A stretch of 64,000 nt of DNA. Origin: Sphingopyxis panaciterrae. GTDB lineage: Bacteria > Pseudomonadota > Alphaproteobacteria > Sphingomonadales > Sphingomonadaceae. The notes beneath the pieces were generated by a model. That model did not search any database. It was given only the letters and a program-made list of their open reading frames with translations, and was not told the DNA's origin. A program made the translations under genes and the position numbers. The stretch spans positions 496,001-560,000 of the forward strand of contig NZ_JAASQN010000002.1 in assembly GCF_011762125.1 (NCBI RefSeq), read 5' to 3'. Numbering within the stretch: position 1 is the stretch's first letter; every line of letters begins with the position of its first letter. This document shows, in pieces, positions 1-9,030 of this stretch.

Positions 1-544
1 GCCCGATCGCGCCGTCATTCGCCTCGAGCGCCGCGACGATACGGGCGATCGCCGCCAGCGAGGCGATATAGCTCTTCGTCGCCGCGACGCTGTTTTCTGG
101 CCCGGCGCACAGGGGGAGGGTCCAGTCGGCGGCCTTCGACAACGGTGTGGCGGAAGCATTGACCAGCGCCAGCGTCCGCGCGCCCTGCTGCGACGCGCGC
201 TGCACCGCTTCGATCAGGTCGGGGCTCTTGCCCGATTGCGAGATGGCGAGGAACAGGCTGCCGCCGAGTTTCAACGGCGCCTGATAGATCGAGCTGACCG
301 ATGGCGCGGCCGAGGCCGTCACCCAGCCCAATTGCCGTTCGAACGCATATTTGGCGAAGGTCGCCGCATGATCCGAACTGCCGCGCGCGCAGGTGACGAC
401 CATCGACGGCGGGTCGGCGGCAAGCGATGACAGGATTTCGGCCATGACCGCCCCGCCGCAGGCGAATTGCCGTTCGACGGCATCGCCCGCGCTCGCGGCT
501 TCCTGAAACATCAAGGTGCGTTCGGCAGCGACCATCGCCATCAT
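1..544 (-). CDS. nagB-II: SIS-domain glucosamine-6-phosphate deaminase, NagB-II type (partial)
   Basis: The frame is open from ATG at 544 to the left edge, giving about 181 residues of the N-terminal part. It looks like the isomerase half of GlmS: a sugar-phosphate SIS fold with TCARGSSDHAATFAKY and the phosphate-binding SQSGKSPD motif. The SIS-type deaminase converts glucosamine-6-phosphate to fructose-6-phosphate and ammonia in the cytoplasm. Its ATG overlaps the TGA of the GntR gene as ATGA, so the two are co-transcribed and translationally coupled. In Pseudomonas aeruginosa the equivalent gene sits with nagQ, nagA, nagF and nagE; nagA may lie just beyond the left edge. An AgaS-type ketose isomerase is the alternative. 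The family is clear; the exact substrate is inferred from the neighbours. Confidence 0.85.
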   Translation of the reverse strand, partial: MMAMVAAERTLMFQEAASAGDAVERQFACGGAVMAEILSSLAADPPSMVVTCARGSSDHAATFAKYAFERQLGWVTASAAPSVSSIYQAPLKLGGSLFLAISQSGKSPDLIEAVQRASQQGARTLALVNASATPLSKAADWTLPLCAGPENSVAATKSYIASLAAIARIVAALEANDGAIG

Positions 545-1281
545 GCCTCCACCAGTTCGGCGATGAAGTCGTAGGCGTCGCCGCGATAGAGGCTTTCGGT
601 CGTCTCGACGATCCGGCCGTCGGCCAGAAAGCCGCGGCGCTCGATCATCAGCCCCGGGGCGCCCGGTTCGATGTCCATGATGGCGGCCGCTTCGGCGTCG
701 ATCAAAATCGCGCGCAGCTTTTGCAACGCGCGCACCGGACGATGGCCGGTCTTGTCGAGCGCCGCGTAAAGCGAATCGACCACCGCATCGGCATCGGTCA
801 GCGCGTAGCTGGCGATCGTCGACCGTTCGATCGCCATCGAAATACCATCGGCGCAGCGCAGGCGCGCGAACCGGAACACCCGCGAACCGGGACTGAGACC
901 GAGCGACAGCGATTCATCGGGCGTGACGAAGCTTTCGGTCTTGTCCAGCCAGCGGCTCGACGGAACCCGGCCGCGCGAGATCATGTCCTCGGAGAAGGAA
1001 CTGAGCTTGGCGAACTGCTTCTCGACGCGGTCGACGACAAATGTCCCCGCGCCGTGCCGCCGGACCAGCAGCCCTTCGTTCACCAGTTCGTCGACCGCGC
1101 GGCGTACCGTGACGCGCGACACGTCATAGCGTTTGGCGAGCGTCCGTTCGGGCGGAATCGCGCCGCCGGGGGCAAAATCGCGATTGGCGATGCTGGCGCG
1201 CAACGCGCCGCTGAGCTGCTGGTAGCGCAGCCCCGTCGACTCGATGCCGCCCGGGGTGGATTCGTTGCCTGCAATGGCCAT
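541..1281 (-). CDS. nagQ: GntR/UTRA-family regulator of N-acetylglucosamine genes
   Basis: This 246-residue protein has a winged-helix GntR domain at about residues 18-85 (PPERTLAKRYDVSRVTVRRA) and a UTRA effector domain at about 105-240. The start chosen is ATG 1281, preceded by GAGG on the minus strand; an in-frame extension to 1365 exists but would run through the promoter region. UTRA domains of this group bind phosphorylated amino sugars such as GlcNAc-6-P. The gene is divergent from the TonB receptor and overlaps the SIS deaminase by ATGA. Candidate operators (TTGGTA/TACCAA) lie in the 192-bp divergent region. The symbol follows the P. aeruginosa nag locus and is inferred from context. 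Confidence 0.85.
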   Translation of the reverse strand: MAIAGNESTPGGIESTGLRYQQLSGALRASIANRDFAPGGAIPPERTLAKRYDVSRVTVRRAVDELVNEGLLVRRHGAGTFVVDRVEKQFAKLSSFSEDMISRGRVPSSRWLDKTESFVTPDESLSLGLSPGSRVFRFARLRCADGISMAIERSTIASYALTDADAVVDSLYAALDKTGHRPVRALQKLRAILIDAEAAAIMDIEPGAPGLMIERRGFLADGRIVETTESLYRGDAYDFIAELVEA

Positions 1282-1308
1282 GGAACACTTACCTCGTCCT
1301 GCTTTATA

Positions 1309-1327
1309 TACCAATTCAACACCAATT
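1309..1327. promoter_or_regulatory. Direct ACCAATT repeats, possible GntR half-sites
   Basis: TACCAATT begins at 1309 and ACCAATTTT at 1321, so two ACCAATT copies lie 11 bp apart, about one helical turn, just upstream of the GntR gene. The half-site matches the TACCAA arm found near the receptor promoter. Assignment to the local GntR protein is inference. Confidence 0.35.
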
Positions 1328-1417
1328 TTAAATCGAGCGCAAGAATAATTCACGGATATCTGCAAAAAACTTCATAACCTTCGCCAAAATTCAACCTCAT
1401 GGATTTTTCGGTTGATA

Positions 1418-1441
1418 TTGGTATTTTCTCTATGTTACCAA
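1418..1441. promoter_or_regulatory. TTGGTA-N12-TACCAA inverted repeat, candidate GntR operator
   Basis: Exact 6-bp arms lie at 1418-1423 and 1436-1441, starting 56 bp before the receptor ATG. A TTGATA hexamer at 1412-1417 abuts the left arm and could be a -35 element. The position between divergent nag genes suits a repressor that blocks the receptor promoter; no binding data are available. Confidence 0.4.
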
Positions 1442-1473
1442 ATTAGGACCAAGGAGAGAAAAGGGGAACCTGC

Positions 1474-4131
1474 ATGTTCGGATCGAAGCCGCTATTGGCC
1501 ACCGCAAGTGCCATTGCCTATATCGCCAGCCTGTCGCCCGCCGCCGCCCAGGACGCTGCCGTCGGCGAGGAAATCGTCGTCACCGGCTATCGCGGGTCGG
1601 TCGCCCAGTCGATCGAGGCCAAGCGCGACCTGTCGGTCATCGCCGACGTCGTCACCGCCGAGGACATCGGCAAATTCCCCGACAAGAATGTCGCCGAAGC
1701 GCTGCAGCGCGTCCCCGGCATCGTCGTCAACCGCGAATTCGGCGAGGGCGAACGCGTCTCGCTGCGCGGCACCGCCCCCAATCTCACCAAGACGTTGCTC
1801 AACGGCCATAGCGTCGCGACCGCCGACTGGTTCATCCTCGACCAGGTCGCATCGACGCGCAGCTTCAACTACCTCACCCTGCCCGCTGAAATCGTCGGCC
1901 GGCTCGAAGTCTATAAAAGCCCGCAGGCCGACGTCGAAGAAGGCGGGGTCGGCGGCACGATCAACGTCATGACGCGCAACCCGCTCGACCTCGACCCGTT
2001 CACCGTCTCGGCCTCGCTACAGGGCGCCTATTCGGACCTTTCGGGCAAGCTCGACCCCCAGGTTTCGGGACTGGTAAGCTGGAAGAATGCCGACGAGACC
2101 TTCGGCATCCTGGTCGGCGCCATCTATCAGAAGCGCCGGACCCGACGCGACGGGCTGGAGATTTTCGGCTATCGCTCCTTCCCCGTCGGCGGCGGGCAGG
2201 ACGCGCTCGTCCCGACGCTGATCGGTTCGACGATGTTCAAGCAGGAGCGCGAACGCTATGGCGCCAATATCGGCATCCAGTTCCGTCCGTCGGACCAGCT
2301 GGAAATCAATGTCACCGGCCTGTATTCGCGCTTCAACGCCGACAATTTCAACCAGAACTACATCGCCTGGGGCGAACAGGCGCTGGGCGGCGGCGGCACG
2401 ATCACCAATGCGGTGATCAAGGACGGGGTCGCGGTCTCGGGTGACATCGCGTCGGCGAACGGCGGCACGACGGGTTTCGGCGTCGTCTATGACGCGATCG
2501 ACCGCCAGGCGGTCGCCAAGACCGTCTCGGCCGATTTCGACCTCACCTATCGCCCCACCGACACGCTGTCGGTGCATTTCAAGGCCGGCTGGACCAAGGC
2601 AAACGGCGACACGAGCAACGAGAATTTCATGGAATTCGCGGGACCCGGCTCGTTCAGCTACGACCTCAGCAGCGGGATCCCCGAAGTCAGCTTCGGCAAC
2701 CCCGACCCGCTCAATCCCGCCGGCATTCGCCCCGACTTCGGGCGCATCCAGTCGGTCACCAACGACGATGAGGAGAAATATTTCTACCTCGACATCGAAA
2801 AGCAGGTCGAATGGGGGCCGGTCACGGCGTTGAAATTCGGAGTCAAATATACCGACCACGACCGTGTCGCCGAACGCTATGCCACCAATGGCGGCGTGTT
2901 CACCCCCGGGCTGCGCTGCAACGGCGTCCCCTGCACCGCAGCCGATTTCGCGACCGGTGGCGGCATGCCCGGCGACTTTCTCGACAATATCGCCGCGCCC
3001 GGCACGCTGACCGACTATTGGCGCGTCGATCCCGCCAAGCTGCGTGCGATTTACGGTGCCCAGACGGCGCCCGGGACCGACCAGTTCCTCGTCCCCGGCG
3101 ACAGCTATGCGATCAACGAAAAAACCTATGGCGGCTATGGGCTTGCGAAGTTCGGCGGCGAAGGCTGGCGCGGCAATGTCGGCGTCCGGGTCGTCCGCAC
3201 CGACCAGCGAACCGACGGCTTCATCATCGGCGGCGCCGACCCCGAATTCACCAATCCATTCGGCGGCTTCAGCCCGGTGACGGCGAAGCGATCCTATACC
3301 GATGTCCTGCCCAGCGCGAACCTGTCGGTCGACCTGTCGGAGAAAGTCGTGCTGCGCTTCGCCGCTGGCAAGACGGTGGCGCGCCCCGATTTCACCGCCA
3401 TCAACCCCGGCGTCAATCTCAACGGCACATTGCTGACCGGCAGCGGCGGCGATCCGAACCTTGCCCCCTATCGCGCCAACCAATATGATCTGTCGGTCGA
3501 ATGGTATCCCGACCGCGAGACGATCGTCGCGCTGGCGCTATTCTACAAGGATATCCAGTCGTACATCGTCAACACGACCTCGACCGAGATCCTGCCCGGC
3601 GTGTTCGTGCCCGGATCGGAGCCCGCGGGCTGCGTCCCGGCGGCGGGCAGCAATCCGGACCTGTTCGATTGCCCCTATCAGATCAACCGCCGCAGCAATG
3701 GCGCCGGCGGACGCAACCAGGGCTTTGAAATCCAGGCTTCGCGGCCGCTCTGGGGCGGTTTCGGCGCGGTGGTCAACTATACCTATTCGGATGCCCAGGC
3801 GAGCAACGGCGATCCGATCCCGGGCAATTCGAAGCACTCGCTCAACCTGACCGGCTATTATGAAAACGACCTCGTCAGCGCGCGGCTGTCGTATAACTAC
3901 CGGTCGAAATTCTTCATCGACATCGACCGGTCGGCACCGCTCAACCAAGCCGCGCTGTCGTCGCTCGACGCCTCGATCAGCGTCAACCTGACCGACAATA
4001 TCGCGCTCACCGCCGATGCGGTGAACCTGACCAACGAGTCGATCGAGCAATATTCGGGAACGCGGACCCGCCCGCGGGCCATTTACGACAACGGCCGCCA
4101 GTTCTACTTCGGGGTGCGGGCCAAATTCTGA
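1474..4131 (+). CDS. TonB-dependent receptor, carbohydrate (TonB-Xanth-Caul) type
   Basis: This 885-residue outer-membrane receptor has a signal peptide ending near SLSPAAAQ (residue 26), then a plug with EEIVVTGYRGSVAQSIEAKR, EDIGKFPDKNVAEALQRVPG and RVSLRGTAPN, and a C-terminal barrel ending in the aromatic-rich QFYFGVRAKF. The plug is of the TIGR01782 kind, whose members (Caulobacter NagA and MalA, for example) import sugars. Placement between the GntR regulator and a beta-hexosaminidase points to GlcNAc or short chitin oligomers as cargo. A GGAG-type ribosome site lies about 20 bases before ATG 1474, with GGGGAA nearer. Confidence 0.92.
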   Translation: MFGSKPLLATASAIAYIASLSPAAAQDAAVGEEIVVTGYRGSVAQSIEAKRDLSVIADVVTAEDIGKFPDKNVAEALQRVPGIVVNREFGEGERVSLRGTAPNLTKTLLNGHSVATADWFILDQVASTRSFNYLTLPAEIVGRLEVYKSPQADVEEGGVGGTINVMTRNPLDLDPFTVSASLQGAYSDLSGKLDPQVSGLVSWKNADETFGILVGAIYQKRRTRRDGLEIFGYRSFPVGGGQDALVPTLIGSTMFKQERERYGANIGIQFRPSDQLEINVTGLYSRFNADNFNQNYIAWGEQALGGGGTITNAVIKDGVAVSGDIASANGGTTGFGVVYDAIDRQAVAKTVSADFDLTYRPTDTLSVHFKAGWTKANGDTSNENFMEFAGPGSFSYDLSSGIPEVSFGNPDPLNPAGIRPDFGRIQSVTNDDEEKYFYLDIEKQVEWGPVTALKFGVKYTDHDRVAERYATNGGVFTPGLRCNGVPCTAADFATGGGMPGDFLDNIAAPGTLTDYWRVDPAKLRAIYGAQTAPGTDQFLVPGDSYAINEKTYGGYGLAKFGGEGWRGNVGVRVVRTDQRTDGFIIGGADPEFTNPFGGFSPVTAKRSYTDVLPSANLSVDLSEKVVLRFAAGKTVARPDFTAINPGVNLNGTLLTGSGGDPNLAPYRANQYDLSVEWYPDRETIVALALFYKDIQSYIVNTTSTEILPGVFVPGSEPAGCVPAAGSNPDLFDCPYQINRRSNGAGGRNQGFEIQASRPLWGGFGAVVNYTYSDAQASNGDPIPGNSKHSLNLTGYYENDLVSARLSYNYRSKFFIDIDRSAPLNQAALSSLDASISVNLTDNIALTADAVNLTNESIEQYSGTRTRPRAIYDNGRQFYFGVRAKF

Positions 4132-4156
4132 CGACCCGGTCCCGGTGACGAAATCG

Positions 4157-4185
4157 GGCCAGCCCATCCGATCGGTGGGCTGGCC
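4157..4185 (+). terminator. Intercistronic hairpin
   Basis: A perfect 10-bp stem (GGCCAGCCCA with TGGGCTGGCC, 9-base loop) lies 25 bp after the receptor stop. There is no T-run after it, so it may be an attenuator or mRNA-stabilising hairpin between receptor and hexosaminidase rather than a full terminator. Confidence 0.45.
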
Positions 4186-4243
4186 TGACCGTCATCAATG
4201 AGAACCGCGGCGTCCAAACACCAAAATAACATTGGGGAGAGCA

Positions 4244-6532
4244 ATGGTAATCGTCCGGTTTCTTTCATGCGCTCTTTCCTGTCTGTTTGTTCTGCCGGGC
4301 ATCGGCGCGGCCCAAACCGCAGCGGTTGCCGCCCCGGCCGACAACCATCAAGCCCTGGCCATCTTCCCGGCGCCGCAGCAGGTTGAACCGCATAGCGGAA
4401 AGCTCGACCTGACAGCGGGTATCGCCATGGTTCAGCCAACCGGCGACGCGGGCGCGGGCGAGGTTGCCCGGATGCTCCGCCAATGGGCGCCCGATCACTT
4501 CCTGTTTGCGAGCAAAGCGCCACAGGCAGCAGCTCGCCTGCAATTCCGGCGCGTGCCGGGCATGGCGCCCGAATCCTACCGGTTGGACATTTCGCCCGGC
4601 GGGGCACGCATCACCGCCAGCGACGATGCCGGGCTGCGTTATGGCGGCGTCAGCTTTTGGCAACTGGTGACGGCGTCCCCCGGTCGCGTCATCCCCGCGC
4701 AGAGCATCAGCGACGGCCCGGCGTTTCGCTGGCGCGGGGCGATGCTCGACAGCGCGCGCCATTTTCAGTCGCCGCAATATATTCGCAGCTTCATCGACTG
4801 GATGGCCGCGAACAAGCTGAACCGCTTTCACTGGCATCTCGTCGACGATCAGGGCTGGCGTATCGAGATCAGGGCCTTTCCGAAACTGACCGAAGTCGGC
4901 GCCGGACGGCGCCCCGCCACCGCGCCGGGCGCCCCGCCGCTTCCCGAATATCGCGGTTTCTATTCGCAGGCCGAACTGCGCGATATCGTCGCCTATGCCG
5001 CCGATCGCGGCATCGAGGTGATCCCCGAAATCGACGTCCCCGGCCATGCGCTCAGCGCCATTCGCGCCTATCCCGAATGGGGGACGGGCGTCGCCATACC
5101 CCCCGGGACCGAAGCCCATTGGGGCGTCTTTCCCTGGCTGTACAACAGCGACGAGACGACGCTCGCGGCGCTCGAAACCATCCTTGGCGAAGTCATCGCC
5201 ATCTTCCCCGCCCGCTATGTCCACATCGGCGGCGACGAAGCGGTGAAGGACCAATGGCAGGCCTCGCCCGCGGCGCAGGCGCGGATCCGGCAGCTTGGGC
5301 TGAAGGACGAAACCGCGCTGCAAGGCTGGTTCATGGGGCGGCTGGCGCGTTATCTGGAGGCGCGCGGCCGCACCGCGATCGGCTGGGACGAAATATTGGA
5401 AGGTGATGCCCCGCAATCGGTGACCATCATGTCGTGGCGCGGCGTCGGCGGTGCGATCGAGGCGGCGAAAAAGGGGCATGATGCGATATTGAGCCCGGCG
5501 CCGCAGCTCTATCTGAACCACGTCCAGGCGCTGAATCGCGGCGATCCGCCGGGGCGCGGCGAGGTGATTTCGCTGGCCTCCGTCCTCGCCTTCGAGCCGC
5601 ATCCAGCCGAGCTCTCGGCGGCTGAGCGGGAGCATATATTGGGCGTGCAGGCCAATATCTGGACCGAGCATATCCGGATCGAAGAGCGCGCCTCCTTCCT
5701 TGCCTATCCGCGGCTGTCGGCGCTGGCCCAGGTCGGCTGGACGGGGCATGGCAGCAAGGATTATACAGGCTTCCTGCGACGGCTGATGCCGCAGCTCGAC
5801 CGCCTGCACGCGCTGGGGCTCCAGCCATCGGCCAGCGCATGGACGCCCGCAATCGCCGTCGAACCGGCCGCGACCGGGGGCGGCGCCAAAATCACGCTGT
5901 CGGTGCAAGGCGGCCTGCCGATGCAATATTCGCTGAGCGGTGCGCCGCCCCTGCCCTATAGCGCGCCTTTCACCGTACCGGGGTCGGCCGAGGTCAAGGC
6001 GTGGGCGACGCTCGATGGCGGCAGACTTGGCAGCGGTGCCACGCGCCGCATCATGCCGGGCGCGTTGCAGCGGCGCGACAGCCGGGCGCTGAAAACCTGC
6101 CATGCGAAAGTCGATCTGGCGCTCGAGGATGATTTCCCTGCCAGCGGGCCGCGTGCGACTTTCCTGATCGACATCCTCGACCCGTGCTGGATCTATCAGG
6201 GCGCCATGCTCGACGGGGTGACGCGGATCGACATGGCCGTCGGGCAAATTCCCTTCAATTTCCAGGTCGGCAAGGATCGCGACACGATCAAATTCCGCCG
6301 TCCGAAAACGCCTGCCGGCGAGTTCGAGGTGCGGCTGGACGATTGCGACGGGCCGGTGATCGCCACCCTGCCTCTCGCGCCAGCGGCGCGTAATCCGGGC
6401 GTTACGCGGCTGACCGCCCCCATCGTTCCGACAAAGGGACGCCACGACCTCTGCCTGACCTATACCGCCGCCGGACCCGATCCGCTGTGGGCGATCGACG
6501 AGGTCAATCTGTTGCCGCAGGAGCAAAAGTGA
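4244..6532 (+). CDS. Beta-N-acetylhexosaminidase, GH20, with C-terminal CBM6-like region
   Basis: This 762-residue exported hydrolase removes terminal GlcNAc from chitooligosaccharides or glycans. It has a signal peptide ending near GIGAAQ, a GH20b N-terminal domain, and the TIM barrel with FRWRGAMLDSARHFQSPQYI, NRFHWHLVDDQGWR and YVHIGGDEAV, in which D331-E332 are the catalytic pair of substrate-assisted GH20 enzymes. The last 130 or so residues, ending near DLCLTYTAAGPDPLWAIDEV, resemble a CBM6-type binding module. ATG 4244 is chosen because GGGGAG stands 4 bases upstream; a TTG four codons earlier would bury that site. The end overlaps nagF as GTGA. Confidence 0.93.
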   Translation: MVIVRFLSCALSCLFVLPGIGAAQTAAVAAPADNHQALAIFPAPQQVEPHSGKLDLTAGIAMVQPTGDAGAGEVARMLRQWAPDHFLFASKAPQAAARLQFRRVPGMAPESYRLDISPGGARITASDDAGLRYGGVSFWQLVTASPGRVIPAQSISDGPAFRWRGAMLDSARHFQSPQYIRSFIDWMAANKLNRFHWHLVDDQGWRIEIRAFPKLTEVGAGRRPATAPGAPPLPEYRGFYSQAELRDIVAYAADRGIEVIPEIDVPGHALSAIRAYPEWGTGVAIPPGTEAHWGVFPWLYNSDETTLAALETILGEVIAIFPARYVHIGGDEAVKDQWQASPAAQARIRQLGLKDETALQGWFMGRLARYLEARGRTAIGWDEILEGDAPQSVTIMSWRGVGGAIEAAKKGHDAILSPAPQLYLNHVQALNRGDPPGRGEVISLASVLAFEPHPAELSAAEREHILGVQANIWTEHIRIEERASFLAYPRLSALAQVGWTGHGSKDYTGFLRRLMPQLDRLHALGLQPSASAWTPAIAVEPAATGGGAKITLSVQGGLPMQYSLSGAPPLPYSAPFTVPGSAEVKAWATLDGGRLGSGATRRIMPGALQRRDSRALKTCHAKVDLALEDDFPASGPRATFLIDILDPCWIYQGAMLDGVTRIDMAVGQIPFNFQVGKDRDTIKFRRPKTPAGEFEVRLDDCDGPVIATLPLAPAARNPGVTRLTAPIVPTKGRHDLCLTYTAAGPDPLWAIDEVNLLPQEQK

Positions 6533-9030
6533 CCATCCTTATCCATGCTCCGCTGGCCGGTATGGCCTTCGCCATCGACCAAGTTCCCGATCCGGTATTT
6601 GCGCAGAAAATGATCGGCGACGGCGTGGCGATCGAGCCGTTATCCGACCGGGTGGTCGCCCCGTTCCACGGCAAGGTGCTCGCCGTCGCCCCGACCGGCC
6701 ATTCGATCACGCTCCAGGCGGAGGACGGGATCGAGTTGCTGATCCATGTCGGCATCGACACCGTCGCGCTGGGCGGCCGTGGCTTTACGCCGCTGGTATC
6801 GCCGGGCGACACGATTGCGACGGGAGACGCGTTGATCGCGCTCGACCTCGATCATATCGCTGCGTCGGCGCCCAGCCTGATGACCCCGATCGTCATGACC
6901 ACATCCGGCGCCACGATCCGCGTCAGGACCGGGAGCGGACCGATTTCGGCCGGCGATCCGCTGTTCGAAGTCGAATATTTGGCAGAGCAAGGCGCCCGGG
7001 ATGACGCCGCCGCGCCGTCGACCGCCCATGTCCTCGCAATCTTGCCCGAAGGCCATGGCATCCACGCCCGCCCCGCGGCACGGATTTCCGCGCTCGCCCG
7101 CGGATTTGACGGACAGGTCCGGATCAGTTGCCGCGATCGCCAGGCGGATGCCAAAAGCGTCACCGCATTGCTGACGCTGGGCGCGGTGGCCGGCGACCAG
7201 CTCGACATCCGCGTCGCCGGGACCGATCCGCGCGCCTTTGCGATCAAGCTCGCCGACGTCATTGCCGAACGCGAGGTTGATGACGGCAACCGCCCTGCCG
7301 CACCGCTGGCGCAAACCGAGATGGCGAAAACACCGCCAGGACCCGGCCATATCCGCGCGGTCCGCGCCGCGCCCGGCCTTGCCATCGGCCCGGTTTTCCA
7401 TGCCGGTGAGGCCGATATCGCCATCACCGTCGAAACGGGCGACCCCGGCGAAGAGCGGCAGCGGCTCGCCCAAGCCAAGGACCGGTTGACGCGCCGGCTT
7501 GCCGCGCAGGCCGCGGATAGCTCGGCGGGCGATGCCGCCGCCGCCATCGCCGGCGCGCATATCGCGCTGCTCGACGACGTCGCACTCCATGACAAGGTCG
7601 CCGGGCTGATCTCCGGCGGCGTCGCCGCACCGCTCGCCTGGCGGCAGATATCACGGCAGGAGGAAGATGCCCTGCGCACGACCGGCGTCGCAAGGCTGGC
7701 CGAGCGCGCGATCGATCTTCGCGACATCGAACGCCAACTGGTGGCCGAACTCGTCGGCACTGCGCCGCAAACCGGAGCCGCTGGCTTCCCCAAGGGCGCG
7801 ATCATCGTCGCGACCGACCTGCCCCCATCCTTTCTGCTCGACCCCGACAATCGCGATATCGGGGGCATCCTCCTCGGCGCGGGAGGGGCGACCTCGCACC
7901 TTGCCATTTTGGCGGCCGCCCGCGCGATCCCGATGCTCGTCGCGGCGGGCGCGGAGGCAGTGACGCTGGCGGAGGGTGCGACGATCATCCTCGACGCCGA
8001 TCGGCATCTGGTCGAGACCGCGCCCGATGCCGCCCGGATCGCCGCGGTCCACGCCGATCTGGCCGAACGCGGCACGCAGAGCGCCACCGCCCTTTCGCGC
8101 GCCGGGCAGGACTGCGTGACGGCCGACGGCCGGCGGATCGAAATCTTCGCCAATCTCGCGTCGGCGGATGATGCGCGGCGCGCCGTTGCGATGGGCGCCG
8201 AAGGGTGCGGCCTGCTGCGCACCGAGTTCATCTTCGCCGAATGCGACACGCCGCCGACCGAAGATTGGCAAGCCCGGGTCTATGCCGATATCGCGGCGGC
8301 GCTGGACGGCCGGCCGCTGATCATCCGCACCCTCGATGCAGGCGGCGACAAGCCGCTGCGCTGCCTGCCCTTCGAGCCAGAGGACAATCCGGCGCTGGGG
8401 ATGCGCGGCATCCGCTTTGCGATGCAGCGGCCCGATATATTGCGGACGCAGTTGCGTGCGATGGTGCGCGGGGTTCCGGCGGACCGGTTGCGCATCATGC
8501 TGCCGATGGTGGTCGAGCCCGGCGAGTTGCGCGACGTCCGCGCCCTGCTCGACGATATCCGGCGCGATCTGGGCATCGACGCACCGGTCCAGCTCGGCGC
8601 GATGATCGAAACGCCCGCCGCTGCGATGCTCGCCGACGTCATCGCCGCCGAGGCCGATTTCCTGTCGATCGGCAGCAACGATCTCGCCCAATATGCCCTC
8701 GCGATGGATCGCGGCAATCCGGGCCTGTCCGCCCGCGTCGATGCCCTCCATCCTGCCGTGCTGCGCCTGATTGCGGCGGCCGCCAAGGGAGCGCAAAGCC
8801 ATGGCCGCTGGTTCGGCATTTGCGGCGGCGTCGCGTCCGATCCCGACGCGGCGGCGTTGCTGATCGGCCTCGGCTGCCAGGAATTGTCGAGCGTCGCGGG
8901 CCCGATCCCGCATATCAAGGAACGCGTGCGCACGCTCGACATGGCGAGATGCCGGGACCTCGCGCGCCGCGCCTGCGCGCTGGACAGCGCGGCGGCGGTG
9001 CGCAGCCTGATCGAGGAGGAAAGACGATGA
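6529..9030 (+). CDS. nagF: PTS multiphosphoryl transfer protein, EIIA(Glc)-HPr-EI fusion
   Basis: This 833-residue cytoplasmic fusion carries phosphate from PEP to the sugar permease. EIIA covers about residues 1-150 with phospho-His73 in LLIHVGIDTV. HPr covers about 165-250 with His179 in GIHARPAAR. EI covers about 275-833 with His457 in GGATSHLAI, plus GCGLLRTEF and SIGSNDLAQYALAMDRGNP of the PEP domain. The start is GTG 6529, not an upstream ATG inside the hexosaminidase, because CAGGAG stands 6 bases before it and the GTGA overlap couples it to the preceding gene. The stop overlaps nagE as ATGA. Domain order matches P. aeruginosa NagF. Confidence 0.95.
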   Translation: MTILIHAPLAGMAFAIDQVPDPVFAQKMIGDGVAIEPLSDRVVAPFHGKVLAVAPTGHSITLQAEDGIELLIHVGIDTVALGGRGFTPLVSPGDTIATGDALIALDLDHIAASAPSLMTPIVMTTSGATIRVRTGSGPISAGDPLFEVEYLAEQGARDDAAAPSTAHVLAILPEGHGIHARPAARISALARGFDGQVRISCRDRQADAKSVTALLTLGAVAGDQLDIRVAGTDPRAFAIKLADVIAEREVDDGNRPAAPLAQTEMAKTPPGPGHIRAVRAAPGLAIGPVFHAGEADIAITVETGDPGEERQRLAQAKDRLTRRLAAQAADSSAGDAAAAIAGAHIALLDDVALHDKVAGLISGGVAAPLAWRQISRQEEDALRTTGVARLAERAIDLRDIERQLVAELVGTAPQTGAAGFPKGAIIVATDLPPSFLLDPDNRDIGGILLGAGGATSHLAILAAARAIPMLVAAGAEAVTLAEGATIILDADRHLVETAPDAARIAAVHADLAERGTQSATALSRAGQDCVTADGRRIEIFANLASADDARRAVAMGAEGCGLLRTEFIFAECDTPPTEDWQARVYADIAAALDGRPLIIRTLDAGGDKPLRCLPFEPEDNPALGMRGIRFAMQRPDILRTQLRAMVRGVPADRLRIMLPMVVEPGELRDVRALLDDIRRDLGIDAPVQLGAMIETPAAAMLADVIAAEADFLSIGSNDLAQYALAMDRGNPGLSARVDALHPAVLRLIAAAAKGAQSHGRWFGICGGVASDPDAAALLIGLGCQELSSVAGPIPHIKERVRTLDMARCRDLARRACALDSAAAVRSLIEEERR

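Noticed and set aside
4265..6526. 753-codon minus-strand frame opposite the hexosaminidase
   Set aside because: Shadow of the GH20 gene, which has signal peptide and D331-E332 catalytic pair.
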